The notes under the pieces: model-generated
Databases searched by the model: none
The model's input: the letters and a program-made list of their open reading frames with translations, nothing else
Told to the model about the DNA's origin: nothing
Program-made: the position numbers and the translations under genes
In this document: positions 1-10,500 of the stretch, piece after piece
How positions within the stretch are numbered: the first letter of the stretch is position 1
Layout: every line of letters begins with the position of its first letter
DNA from: Cenococcum geophilum 1.58
Taxonomy: Eukaryota > Ascomycota > Dothideomycetes > Gloniales > Gloniaceae
Assembly (NCBI GenBank): GCA_001692895.1
Contig: KV748178.1
Coordinates: 1,784,536 to 1,848,535, forward strand
Reading direction: 5' to 3'
Length of the DNA stretch: 64,000 nucleotides

Positions 1-367
1 CTAATCTATTCTTTCTACTAAAGCTTAGGGTCTACCTAAATCCCTAGAATTTACATGCTGGTTTTTTAGGGGGTTGTCTCGCAGCTGGCGATACGCACGG
101 CGGACGCTAGGTCTATAGCGGCGTAGCGCCGTCGCCTTATAAAGTATATAAGCTAATACTTCTCTAGGGCAAACGCCGCGCCATATCTATTTGCCTATTT
201 AGTGTAGTAGTTATAGGCGGCCTCTAATTATTAGTAGTTCTCTACCGTGGAGTCTCCCTAGGTAATAAGGTTTATATTATCTACAAAGCTAAACCCTAGT
301 GTGCCGTTATTAGGACTTTAGAACTTCTCTAAAAGCTCTAATATAAAGAAGAGGAATAGGATTAGTA
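1..367 (-). pseudogene. LINE1 reverse transcriptase, palm fragment (RIP-mutated)
   Basis: Read on the minus strand this stretch gives a non-LTR reverse transcriptase core: SPILFLFF, then GTLGFSFVDNINLIT. The family has a D-D pair at the catalytic site; here it reads VDN, a D-to-N change expected from RIP. It continues the reading of 2421-4345 once the TIR element at 368-2418 is removed, so the insertion cut the RT between its central palm motifs. The LINE runs off the window at position 1. The open frame is short and broken by stops. Confidence 0.75.
366..367. repeat. TA target-site duplication, left (TIR element copy 1)
   Basis: The dinucleotide TA immediately precedes the terminal CATTAGGAA of the TIR element and is matched by TA at 2419-2420. 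A TA duplication is the usual signature of Tc1/mariner/pogo-type transposition. Confidence 0.6.
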
Positions 368-589
368 CATTAGGAAAAAAAAATTTGGGCGCGTTGTTGC
401 AGCCGAAAATTGGGGTCTGCAAAACCTGCGTAAGTCGCGATTTTAGCGATTTACGGTAACTTGTGGCGATTTACTATAAATATACAGGCTACTCGTGCAG
501 ATTGCTATAAATTGCTAAAATCGCGACTTACGCAGGTTTTACAGACCCCAATTTTCGGCTGTAATAACGCGCCTAAAAAAAACCTAATA
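368..589. repeat. Left-end hairpin (MITE-like inverted repeat)
   Basis: The arm at about 384-452 (GGGCGCGTTGTTGCAGCCG onward) is the inverted complement of about 507-575. The far side ends CGCCTAAAAAAAACCTAAT, which resembles the outer TIR. The first 220 bp therefore look like a complete small hairpin element in their own right, making a third TIR-like end inside the larger element. Confidence 0.6.
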
Positions 590-596
590 CTATAAC

Positions 597-906
597 TATA
601 AAGCTCTGCATAAAGCTCTACACGAAGCTCTATACGAGGCTCTGCACGAAGCTCTACACGAGGCTCTGCACGAAGCTCTATACGAGGCTCTGCACGAAGC
701 TCTACACGAGGCTCTGCACGAAGCTCTATACGAGGCTCTGCACGAAGCTCTATACGAAGCTCTACACGAGGCTTTACACGAAGCTCTGCGCATAAAAGCT
801 CTGCACGAAGCTCTGCACGAAGCTCTACACGAAGCTCTACGTATAGAGGCTCTGCACGAGGCTTTGCGCGAAGCTCTACGTATGGAGGCTCTACACGAAG
901 CTCTGC
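597..906. repeat. 12-bp minisatellite (GAAGCTCTACAC)n
   Basis: Tandem array with the unit GAAGCTCTACAC and variants (GAGGCTCTGCAC, GAAGCTCTATAC). It is open in several frames on both strands only because the unit is divisible by three. The matching array in copy 2 (about 36,300-36,920) is about twice as long, so copy number varies between insertions. Confidence 0.9.
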
Positions 907-1025
907 ATCGGGTCCCCGCTATATTCCTGATAGCCTCTACACGTGCCTCTGCCAAGTGTACCCTATATCTATATACCTAGGTAGCTACCTTATTTTTTAC
1001 TATTTCTTCCTTACATCCTCCCTAC
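907..1025. other. Unique spacer block of the TIR element
   Basis: A non-repetitive block (CATCGGGTCCCCGCTATATT onward, then a pyrimidine-rich stretch ending CTACCTAGGGAGGC) is conserved in copy 2 at about 36,916-37,032. It separates the 12-bp array from the next array. No gene is visible. Confidence 0.6.
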
Positions 1026-1034
1026 CTAGGGAGG

Positions 1035-1370
1035 CACCAGAACGGCAGCCAGCTGAGGACCGTCGCCAGAACCAGACGACCGTCGACCGTCGCCAGAACC
1101 AGACGACCGTCGCCGTCGCCAGATGACCGTCGCCAGAACCAGACGACTAGACGACCGTCGCCAGAACCAGACGACTAGACGACCGTCGCCAGAACCAGAC
1201 GACCGTCGCCGTCGCCAGACGACCGTCGCCAGAGCTAGACGACTGTCGCCAGAGCTAGATGACCGTCGCCAGAACCACACGACCGTCGCTAGAGCCATAT
1301 GACCGTCGCTAGAGCCACACGACCTCGCCAGAGCCATAAGACCGCTGCTAGAGCCAGACGACAACCGTTT
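1035..1370. repeat. Minisatellite (GACCGTCGCCAGAACCA)n
   Basis: Tandem and interrupted copies of a unit around GACCGTCGCCAGAACCAGAC with GAGC and ACAC variants. A second, more degenerate stretch follows the GACA tract at 1620-1790. Copy 2 has only one or two units near 37,057-37,095, so the array is either expanded here or contracted there. Confidence 0.85.
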
Positions 1371-1427
1371 GAACGACTAGCCAGCGAACACTATAAACGA
1401 TTTAATCGATGGATCGAATTAAGGTAG

Positions 1428-1456
1428 CATAGACAGGTAGGCATAGACATGTAGGT

Positions 1457-1537
<81 letters not shown>

Positions 1538-1615
1538 TAGACAGACAGACAGATAGACAGACAGACAGATAGACAGACAGACAGACAGATAGATAGATAG
1601 ACAGACAGATAGACC
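1428..1615. repeat. GACA/GATA microsatellite tract
   Basis: A nearly pure GACA run (from about 1460) grades into GATA and is preceded by GGTAGGCATAGACA units. Its reverse strand reads as Cys-Leu-Ser-Val repeats, an artefact of the 4-bp unit and not a protein. Confidence 0.95.
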
Positions 1616-1619
1616 AGAC

Positions 1620-1790
1620 CACCATCGCTAGAACCAGACGATTGTCGCCAGAGCTAGACGACCGTCGTCAGAGCTAGATAACCGTCGTCAAAGCCAGATA
1701 ACCGTTGCCAGAACCACACGACCGTCGCTAGAGCCACACGACCTTACCAGAGCTATACGACCGCCGCTAGAGCCAGACGACAACCGTTTA
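1620..1790. repeat. Minisatellite (GACCGTCGCCAGAGCTA)n, second block
   Basis: Degenerate repeats of the same family as 1035-1370. The flanking unique sequence (AGCGAACACTATAAACGATT) is also present after both blocks, at 1384 and 1802. The whole unit of array, flank and microsatellite therefore appears duplicated within copy 1. Confidence 0.75.
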
Positions 1791-1849
1791 AATAACTAGC
1801 TAGCGAACACTATAAACGATTTAATTAATGGATCGAATCAAGGTGATAT

Positions 1850-1968
1850 AGATAGGTAGGCATAGATAGATAAATAGATAGATAGACAGACAGACAGATA
1901 GATAGGTAGGTAAGTAGGTAGGCAGGTAGGTAGGTAGGCAGGCAGGTAGGTAGGCAGGTAGGTAGGCC
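1850..1968. repeat. GATA/GACA and GGTAGGCA simple repeats
   Basis: GATAGATAGACAGACA grades into GGTAGGTAGGCAGGTAGG. The corresponding tract in copy 2 lies at about 37,330-37,612. Confidence 0.9.
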
Positions 1969-1969
1969 C

Positions 1970-2169
1970 TAGCGGATTATTAGGAATACCGTTAATTAAC
2001 GATTTAGAGCCTCTATAAGAGGCTTTCCCTTTACCTAAGTAGATAGCTCTATATTTTATATAGTTATAATATAAATATATTTAAAAGTATATTATAGCAA
2101 TCTGTAAAAATATATAATTATTTAGTTATAAATTTAGAAAATATTTATTAAGGTGTTTTTTTGTTGCAA
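1970..2169. other. AT-rich spacer of the TIR element
   Basis: A short conserved block (CGGATTATTAGGAATACCG, also near 37,650 in copy 2) is followed by AT-rich sequence. No gene or RNA seen. Confidence 0.5.
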
Positions 2170-2335
2170 AACGTGCGAAATATGCGAAATGTACAAAATG
2201 TGCGAAACGTATAGGCTCTACGCGAGGTGCCGTAAAACGTATAGGCTCTGCGTAGGCTCTGCGTGGGTTACCGTAAAACGTATAGGCTCTACGCAGGCTC
2301 TGCGTAGGTTGCCGTAAAACGTATAAACCGCTAAC
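2170..2335. repeat. About 30-bp tandem repeat next to the right TIR
   Basis: Units combine CGTAAAACGTATAGGCTCTG with CGTAGGTTGC, repeated three to four times. Equivalent units occur in copy 2 at about 37,805-37,945. Subterminal repeats of this kind often bind transposase; that role is inference. Confidence 0.75.
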
Positions 2336-2418
2336 GACTATATACACCTGCCGCGATTGTACAGTTTGCGGCAACTTACCGCAAACTGCAACAACACGCC
2401 TAAAAAAAAATCCTAATG

Positions 2419-2420
2419 TA
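2419..2420. repeat. TA target-site duplication, right (TIR element copy 1)
   Basis: TA directly follows the terminal CCTAATG and pairs with 366-367. LINE1 sequence resumes on the far side. Confidence 0.6.
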
Positions 2421-4345
2421 ATAAGGGAGACCCTTAGGGGATACCTATCTCTATTTAGATCTAGTTGCTCTTATACCCTATAAACTTAATACGGGTTTTA
2501 TATACTATTAGGAAGCTTTCTATAAAGTTTATAAGCCACTTTAAAAAGCCCTTCCTTTTTAAAATATAGAGAAGTCTTTTATAGGAGATATTAGGGAATG
2601 CCCCTACTAGGTCTAGGCTTAGCATTAACACTATATATCTACGGCGCGCTTACCACGCTGTCTATACATAGGAGCTAGGTAGTCCTACCGCTAATAGTAT
2701 AGACCGCTTACGCCTTACTCCTATCTAGTTCTAGGGGAGTAGCCTATACTCCTCCACTGCCTTAGATATTATATTAGCTACGTATTTCTCTAAAACTTTT
2801 GCCAGTGTGTTCTTAAGGGCGATTGGTTTATAGCTGCCTAAAAGGGAGTAGTCTTTTTTACCCTCTTTACGTAATACTACAATAATAGATTCTTTTAGAC
2901 TTTCTAGTACAATTCCGTTAGTAAAGTAGTAGCTAGCTACTTCTACTAGGTCTTTTTTAATAACTAGGGCAACCACTTTAAGAACCTTATTTGGTATGCT
3001 ATTTAGCCCTAGGGCTTTTCTATTTAGGAGGCTCTTAATCATTTTACTAATTTCTTCTATTAAGATAATAGGGCTAATATTAAGTGTCCTTTGTTCTGTT
3101 ATTATTTCTATACTAATATTACTAAGATCCGCTATACTAGTTTTAGGAAAGAATTTAGCTGCTAGAATCTCTACTTTTATAGTATTATTATCTATTAAGG
3201 GGTCCTTAATAAACCTCCTAAGGTCTAGTAGATAGGGGTCCACCTTTACTATACTTGCTTTTTTACTTCACTTTAATAAGAACCAAAGTCCTTTATTATA
3301 AGGTTTTAATTGGTCCTTAGTAAGTTCGTAAATAAAGCATCTTTAGTTATTATAACTAACCCTCCTAGTTTCTTTCTAGAGTTAATTATTTAGTGTTAAA
3401 TATTTTTAAAGGTCCTAGGGGTCGTTATAGTCCTAGTACTATTGTCATGCCTAGCGGGCGCTGGCGTAGAGCTATATAGTATATAGCGACCATTTTTAGC
3501 GGGCCTACTAGCTAGGCCGTGCTTATAGGTAGTATTCTTTAAGTACTTACCTAATCCCTTCCTAAAGGGCATAGAGGGGGTTTTTAGATATGGCCCAGTT
3601 GAGCTCCTAGATGCTTTAGAGAAAGCCCTATATATTTAGCTTCTTTAGGGCAAGGCGCTAGCGTTCTACTAGTGGGGAGCTAGCATTATTAATTTAGATA
3701 TAGATAAGTATGTAGTCCCTTATAAGAGCCTATTCCTTAACTACGCTATAGAAGTTAACTTTTCTATATAGATCTGGAGATATAAACGTAAGGTCAATTA
3801 CGCTCTTCTATTGCCCTCTTTTCTATATAGGCTCTCCTTTTAGTATAGCGAGTATAAGGCCTCTAGCGTTAGTTTTGGCCAAAAGGCGTTTTGCCTACTC
3901 TTCGCTAGCTATATACTTTCCGCCCTATATTAGGTAGTAGGTATTAAAGTTACCTAGGAGTATAATTTCTCCCCTAGCCTCCTTAATAGCCGTTTTAACC
4001 TCGGGCTATATTCTAATTTAGGGGCTATCTCCACGCGAGTTATAGACGTTAATAATTGTTACCTTAAACCCCTCTAGGCGCATCTAGAGGGCTACGGTAA
4101 AGGGGCCGTACTATTTACACTTCTGATACACAATATTAATATTCTAGCTAATTATAAAGCAGACCTTTATTACAGGGAGGGCGTTATATATAAGTGTAAA
4201 TCCTCTAGGGCAGTATATTGATTTAGTATGCCTATTATATGCCGGCTCCTAAACTATAAGGACCTAGTAGTCCGCCAGCGTAATGCTATTAAAGAAGGGG
4301 CGGCACGCCCCTTAGTTTGCATTTCCGTAGTTATACTAAATAATT
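2421..4345 (-). pseudogene. LINE1 ORF2: endonuclease and reverse transcriptase (decayed)
   Basis: Minus-strand remnant of a Tad/I-type LINE ORF2. From about 4,345 downward the first part is an AP-endonuclease: a YGNANQGA start-like stretch, then LLGNFNTYY where the family has GDFN followed by His. The RT N-terminal half follows at 3,243-2,731, with an open 170-codon stretch containing LNSIPNKVLK and GSYKPIALKNTLAKVLEKY, the fingers motifs of non-LTR RTs. The frame continues in 1-367 after the TIR insertion. In-frame TAG/TAA replacing Gln/Trp and D-to-N changes mark RIP. The open stretch at 2731-3243 lacks an ATG and is a surviving piece, not a gene. Confidence 0.8.
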
Positions 4346-4389
4346 ATGCACCTACTTATTTAGGGTGGGTATAGGCTTATTTATATCTA

Positions 4390-5860
4390 TGTCCTATTCC
4401 TATACCTCTTTATTTTCGCTAAAAACTATTATTACCCTATTAGCTTAAAGCTAGAGCCTTAATTATAATCTATCTTTACTTACTTTATTAATAAAGGATA
4501 GTTTACCTAGTCCCTGTTTAAGTAGTTATTCTTAGGTTTCTAATAGTTCCCATTCTCTCTTTTTATTAGTAATAATTATAAAATTTCCTAGTATTGGGGG
4601 TTAGTGTAATATAGTTTCTATAGCTTTTTGCATGCGGAGAAACTGTATTAAGAGGGCTATCTTTTTTGTTTGGATGCCCTTAAGGTAGCTTTAGAAGGTC
4701 TTATACTCCTTTCTTTACTATACTTTATAGGCTTTACCACAGTTAATATAGGACACCCTTTCCTTAGGGCAATCTGTGGTGCTATATAGTCCTATATATT
4801 AACTATATTTTATTTGCTTTCTATATACACTTTACGTATATCCCTATTAGTTATATTAGTAGTATTACTTTATAACTAGGCTATTCTTAAATAGCCTAGT
4901 CTTAAAAAGCTAGGATTTAATAACTATCCTACTTTTTATAATTTTATGCTAGATTGCCTAAGTTAGGACTCTAATTATAAGTATTTCTCTAGTTTTCTTA
5001 GGTTCTTTTTAAGCGCTATTAGGGACTGCCTAGCGTTTTACCTACACTTTAGAGTTGTGTAGCTATTAGACCTAACTAATAGCTACCCCAGGTATAAGGC
5101 GCTTTATAGCTTCGCAAATAGATTAAATTAATTCTAAGTTATCTATGTTCCTTCCGCTATTAATTAGGGTCCTAAGTGGGACCCCAGGTACTTCTAGGAG
5201 GTAGTCTTTCCTTAATATCTTAAGCCCTAGCATATCTAGTCCATTAAGGATTTAATTCTTTATTATTTAGGAGGGGATATAGACATCTACGTCCCCACTA
5301 TTAAGGGTGCGCATGGTATATGCGCTTAGTATTACTTTCTAAATAGTCTTAAGAAGCTCCCCTAGTTTATGGCCCTAGGGTTCCTTAAGCTAAACACGTA
5401 CGGCCACTTTCTGTAGTATCGCGGCTGCGTTTACCGTACGGGCCGCCTACGCAGTAATGGCTGCCCACGTCTAGGCCTGTACTAGGGGGACTCCTAAGCC
5501 TAGGGGTCCTCCTTTACTTATTTTCTTTTAAATTTTCTCAATGCCTTTTTTAATCCTATTAAGCTGGGCTTTAGCTTCCTTTTCCTAAGTTATTTTGGGG
5601 GCTGGACGCGTTAAAAGGGCTTTAATGCGTTATATTACCTCTCATATAGAGGCGAGTATCTAGTGCTATGGGGATTCTTCCTCCTCCTTTATAAGATCGT
5701 CTTTAATTTAACTAAGTGTTTCCTTTAATATTTGCCATTGCTGGTTAAGCTAGCGGCTGTCCTTTTCGCGTTATTGCCCACCTAGTTCATAGTTCAGCTC
5801 CTACACGTTACAACTTTCGCGACCCCAGCGGGACGCTTGCGTCCCTCTGTCGTCCCCCAT
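4390..5860 (-). pseudogene. LINE1 ORF1: gag-like RNA-binding protein (decayed)
   Basis: Upstream of ORF2 on the minus strand. An ATG at 5858-5860 begins MGDDRGTQASRW, and a polar Gln/Glu/Lys-rich stretch suggests a coiled coil. Near 4,730-4,790 there is a damaged zinc knuckle (TTDCPKERVSYINCGKA, with a Cys changed to Tyr). The order ORF1 with zinc knuckle, then endonuclease-RT, is that of Tad/I-group LINEs. Many stops; not functional. Confidence 0.65.
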
Positions 5861-5995
5861 GCTATAATAGGGGGCGGCGTGGTTTTATAGGGCCTCTTAG
5901 TGCGGGGAATAGAATTCCAATATCGGGTTACTTTATTAAGTCGTTTTAGGCTGGTTTCGCTGCTGATGCGGCTTTTACTTTTAGTTAAGGTGGGG
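5861..5995 (-). other. LINE1 5' UTR
   Basis: Moderately GC-rich sequence upstream of the ORF1 start. It gives way to plus-strand Gypsy integrase near 6,000. The exact 5' end of the LINE cannot be placed because no target-site duplication was found. Confidence 0.45.
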
Positions 5996-6979
5996 AAACA
6001 GTAATATAAGGATATTATACTCGCTAAATGCGAAATCCGTAATAATTGGTTATACTATTAATAGAAAATAGTAGACCTAAATTCCAAACCCTTACAATTT
6101 AAGATACTCAAATTTATATACAATTCCCCTATAGTAGGGCATCTAGGCTATATAAAGACCTATAAGATTATCTAATAAGTATATTACTAGCCTATAATAT
6201 ATAACTATATACAAAAATACGTTCGAGTATATAGGATATACGTATGTAGAAAAACCTCTTATATAAAGAAGTAAAGAGTACTTTAACTATTGCTAATTCT
6301 AATATAAAGATAGCAAGATATTTTAATTAACTTTATAGTTAACCTACCTAATAATAATATGTTTACGAATATTATAGTAGTTATTAGCTATTTTATAAAA
6401 ATGTAATATATAATTCTTATAGACTTAATTAATATAATATTAATAGCTAAATATTTTATTAAGTACGTCTTTAAGCTATATAGACTTCCTAATTTAATAA
6501 TATCTAACCGTAGAAGCTAGTTCGTTTTAGATTTCTAATAAGCCCTATATAAACAATTAAATATATAAATATAACTCTTAACTATATTTTATCTAGAAAT
6601 AGATAGTTAAACTAAAATTATAAACGTAATTATAGAATAATATTTATAAATATACTGCTCCTACCTATAAAACAACTAGGAAAAGTAGCTACCTTTAGCT
6701 AAGTTTACTATAAATAATACAAGAAACAAATTAATAGGTATAACGCCGTTCTATATAATCTACGGATAAAACCCTTAACTTAGATTTAAACTATAACCTA
6801 AAATTAATATAATAGGACCTATAATTAAGAGGATTTAACTAATTAATATATATAACTTTACTAATTAAATAAAGTAGTTAATGGAACTATTATAAAGTAA
6901 ATTAGCGTACGCTTAAATAGTATAGGAATAGCATATAAATAAAAAATAAGCTCCTATATAGGACTTTAAGGAAGGTAAT
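5996..6979 (+). pseudogene. Gypsy1 integrase (5' part, decayed)
   Basis: Plus-strand translation gives a Ty3/Gypsy integrase. It has a zinc-binding start (GHLGYIKTYKII), a DDE-core stretch (INFIVNLPNNNMFTNIIVV, ISNRRS where SDRGSQF is usual), and FTINNTRNKLIGITPFYIIYG of the integrase C-half. Stops replace Gln and Trp codons. The element is truncated on the left by LINE1, and Copia1 enters at 6980. The sequence resumes at 13,141. Confidence 0.8.
6975..6979. repeat. GTAAT target-site duplication, left (Copia1)
   Basis: GTAAT precedes the LTR and is repeated exactly at 13136-13140. Confidence 0.9.
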
Positions 6980-7214
6980 TGTTAGTTATATAAGGGGATA
7001 TCACGTAGCTACGGTTCGTAGATAGTATGATGATTATTATTCTTATATATATTAGGGAGGGCGAGGAGCTTAAGGCTCCTCGCCACGCTACTGCCGCGGC
7101 GATACGTGACGGCAACTTGCCGCACGTAACGGCAACTTGCCACCCGTAATGGCAACTTGCCACCTATAATAGCAATTTACCTTATATAGTAACTACTTAC
7201 CTTTATTTCTAACA
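6980..7214 (-). repeat. Copia1 LTR (downstream in coding sense)
   Basis: 235 bp beginning TGTTAGTTATATAAGG and ending TAACA (CA altered). It contains a near-perfect palindrome GAGGAGCTTAAGGCTCCTC (7060-7084) and four to five tandem units around CGGCAACTTGCC (about 7,098-7,190). Confidence 0.9.
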
Positions 7215-7394
7215 CTAGCAACTCTTCTTTTATGGTTACCATCTATATATACATATACCGCTTAACTAGCGTAGTAAATATTAATCCTCCTTACTTACTA
7301 TTGCTATTGTAATATAAGTCTTACTGTCCCAAAATTTGCCTCTTAGCACGTGGTGCTTTCTTACTTAGGAGTTATAGGTAGATATCTTGTTTAG

Positions 7395-7577
7395 AGGGCC
7401 GCTAAGGCGCTAGTAGTAAGTAAGCTAATAGCGATTTTCTATCCCAGGGATGAAAAATCCTAATTAGCTGGGTTAAGTTAGGGTCTGCAGAATATTATAC
7501 TCCAAAAAGTCTTAGTAAGAGAATCTAACTAATTAGATAACTTTAACCGCTGGTTAAAGTTCCTAAATATCTTAAGA
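7395..7577. repeat. Shared palindromic 3' module (Copia1 copy)
   Basis: Contains TCTATCCCAGGGATGAAAA and CTTTAACCGCTGGTTAAAG, two imperfect palindromes joined by TTAGTAAGAGAATCTAACTA-like sequence. Related modules occur in Copia2 (46,938-47,110), Gypsy1 (19,557-19,612) and Gypsy6 (58,935-59,075), each time between pol and the downstream LTR. Confidence 0.75.
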
Positions 7578-7599
7578 CCTTATATAACTAAGAAATTTC

Positions 7600-10500
7600 T
7601 AGGGACTCCCTTTTAACCTAACCTTCAACTTATATACGTAGAGTATTTATATTAATAAACGTCTTTAGTGCCTTGTTTAGGTTTACCTTTATTATTACAT
7701 CTACTAGGTTATCTTAGCCATTAATCTATTAAATCTTAAAAAGTTCTTAGCGCTTATAAGATTGCCGAAGTGCTATAATATTAATTATAAGGCGCTTCTC
7801 CTTTATAGTATTAAGCTTAACTAAACACTTATAGAGGGAATATAAGTCGGTGCATATAATTGTAGAGATAATAGGAAGTTTAAGTTAATCTATAATTATC
7901 TTTAGGGTAGTTCCAATTGCAATTACTATATTAACTCCGCTAACTATTTTATATATCTCTAACACTAAAATACTTTAGGTAACGCGCTTACTTTTAGTTA
8001 AGCTCTAATAAATAAGATTGCTATAGATTATAAAGTTATTCTTTCTAGTAAATTCGTTTATAATAATAATCTTATATCCCAACTAGGAGCTAAAATCTTT
8101 ATTATTTATAAATAATCTATTAATAAATATAAAGAGCTTGGCGGTAAGAAGATTAATAGGTATATAGAGTAGTCCCTAATTAAGATAATTTATTTACTAA
8201 AAAAGACGCTTATTTAGGGCAAGGATATTATCCTTAGTTAGTTCCTAGTATTAGGTAGTAATAGAGAAATTAAATAAAGCCTTAGGTTAATAGATAGAAG
8301 TAATATAAGCTTCGCGAGCGCGTTACTCCACATATCCTTACTTTAGAGAATTAGCGTTAATAACATTAATCTTCTTACCTTAACCCTTCTGGCGTAGAGC
8401 AATAGAATCCTTATTTAGGGAGAGGATGTATCTATTAAAGAGTAATAGTATTATTAAACTAAGCTTTTCCTTTAGCTTTGCTATAAGATTTACCTTTACT
8501 AGCTCGTCTTCTTTAAGAGCTAAGAATTAGTTATCTCCTAAGATAATTATATTATTAGTTTATATACTAACAATTCTAAATAGAGTTCCTATAGTTATAA
8601 TAAGAAAGCAGGGATTAAATATAGAAGTAGTTATCAAAAGCTTCTCTTTATAGTGCTTACTATAGGTAGCCTACTAGTAAGTTCCTACCTCTGCAATCCT
8701 ATATAATAGCTTAAGCATAACCATAATTATATCTTTAGAATACTGGTAACGAATTTACTTTAGAAAGTATGCTAATATTAAGCGCTAAAGGTGCGTCTTT
8801 AATTAGGTGTAGGCTTAAGTGATATCTTATAAATAAACCGCCATTCTATTCTTTATTAAGGAGGGAGCTAGCGTAATAATAACTCGCTAACTAGCTNGTT
8901 AAATNNTAGGAGANTNNNTAANAATTACCTCCTTACTATTNTTATTNTAGCCTTANATAATAAGCCTTAATTTCTTAAATAGGGCGTTAGTAGCTTTGCC
9001 CTTAATCTAGTTAACTATTCTTAACTTAAAGATATAAACTCTATTAAACTTAGTAGGGTTATACTTCTTAAATTTAAAGACTCCTCTTATAATAAGACTA
9101 TCGATCTCCTACTTATTAGATACTTAGAAAGAAGCTCCTAAAGTTATAATATAACCTTTCTTTTAGAGCTGTTTTGCAAGTTTAAAGTTAGCTTTCTCCT
9201 TAGTTGTTATAAAGGCCATTAATAACTTAACTTTATTCTTAATGGTGGTAATAAATTGTTCTTTAAAATTAATAAGATGTTAGTAATTTTATAATCCCTT
9301 TAGGCGACCTCTACCGCGTTGTAGTTATGGCATATCTACTATAATTATATTAGGATTATAGTCGCCTTCTAGAGTATATTAATCGTAATTCTCTTTTAAG
9401 GTATCTTCTAGGGCATTCTATAAAGGCTTAGAATTATTATCTTTATAGTAAGGCTTAATAATAGTTAAATGGAATTAAGTAGGTCTGTAAGGCATCTAAA
9501 TAGTATAAGTTTAACTATTAATTATAATAAGTTAGTGTAGGCCTAATTATTCTTCTTTTTTACGCTATACGCGTACCTTAGATTGGAGTGGTAGAGTAAG
9601 CGTAGTTAAGGTATTTAGGCCATTTTTTATTCCTAGTGCATTGTTAACCTAGCGTATAGCGTAGAGATGTCGCACCTCCTTTATTGTCTTATAAATAGCC
9701 TTAGCTTATTATATAATAAAGGGAGATAGTAGAGAATTATTAGTTATTTAAGGGTAGGCGCTAAAGACTAGTAATATAGGTATAAGTCTATCTAGGCTAG
9801 CAGAATTATTAATAGCTTTAATAGCTATTTATAAGGTAAGTTCTTTGCTAGCATTCTTTAGTTTTAAAGAGATAATCTTATATACGCGGCGTAATAGCGT
9901 ATAATATTGTTCCACTTTTCTAATACTATTATGTGCTTTAATAGGGACTTCCTTAACCTTAATTGCTATTGCCTTTGTCTATTATTAAAACTCTATAGAT
10001 AAGAAGTTCTTTCCTATATTATAGACGATTTAATTAGGGGGTCCTAAATAGATATTAATCTAGTATAACTAAAGGGTCTTTTATACGTTTCTAGCTAATA
10101 TATCTTTTAAAAAACGCGCGGCTTAGAAGGAGGTTAAGAAATTAATAACTTAGAGCACTAGCTTACCGCTAAGATATATAACGTTAATAATAATATAAAA
10201 GTTAAAGTTATAGTTATCCTTAAGGGTAAACTTAAATCGGCTAGGGGACTTTTAGTTTATTTAATAGTAATAGTAATACTTTATAAGATGCTTAATTACC
10301 TTAACCTTAACTTTATAGCCTACTTGCTAAAAAACCCTAAGTAATTAATAAATAGATAGGTGGCTAAAACAACGGTATAGTTGGCGTAATTTTAACTTAG
10401 TTAAGTAGCTTTAAGTAATACTCTTTTCTAGTTAATAAAGGAGCAACTAGGGGTAACCCTATTTGCGTATAATAGGTACCTAATTATCTCCCTAAATAAG

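Larger units (their letters stand above)
368..2418. mobile_element. TIR element with minisatellite cargo, copy 1 (non-autonomous)
   Basis: The element begins CATTAGGAAAAAAAAATTTG and ends in the inverted equivalent (ATCCTAATG), is flanked by TA, and sits inside the LINE1 reverse transcriptase. A second copy (36067-38026) has the same ends and the same internal order. That order is a left hairpin, a 12-bp minisatellite, a short unique block, a GACCGTCGCCAGAACCA minisatellite, GACA/GATA and GGTAGGCA simple repeats, an AT-rich spacer, a repeat of about 30 bp, and the right end. No transposase or other credible protein is encoded; the long open frames over it exist because the repeat units are multiples of three. 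I do not recognise the family. The TA target suggests mobilisation in trans by a Tc1/mariner/pogo-type transposase, which is inference. Confidence 0.75.

Noticed and set aside
596..955. Open frames of about 120 codons (Cys-Arg-Ala-Ser repeats)
   Set aside because: They fall on a 12-bp minisatellite that is open in several frames on both strands; there is no unique protein sequence.
1419..1625. Cys-Leu-Ser-Val repeat frame
   Set aside because: Product of a GACA microsatellite read on the minus strand.
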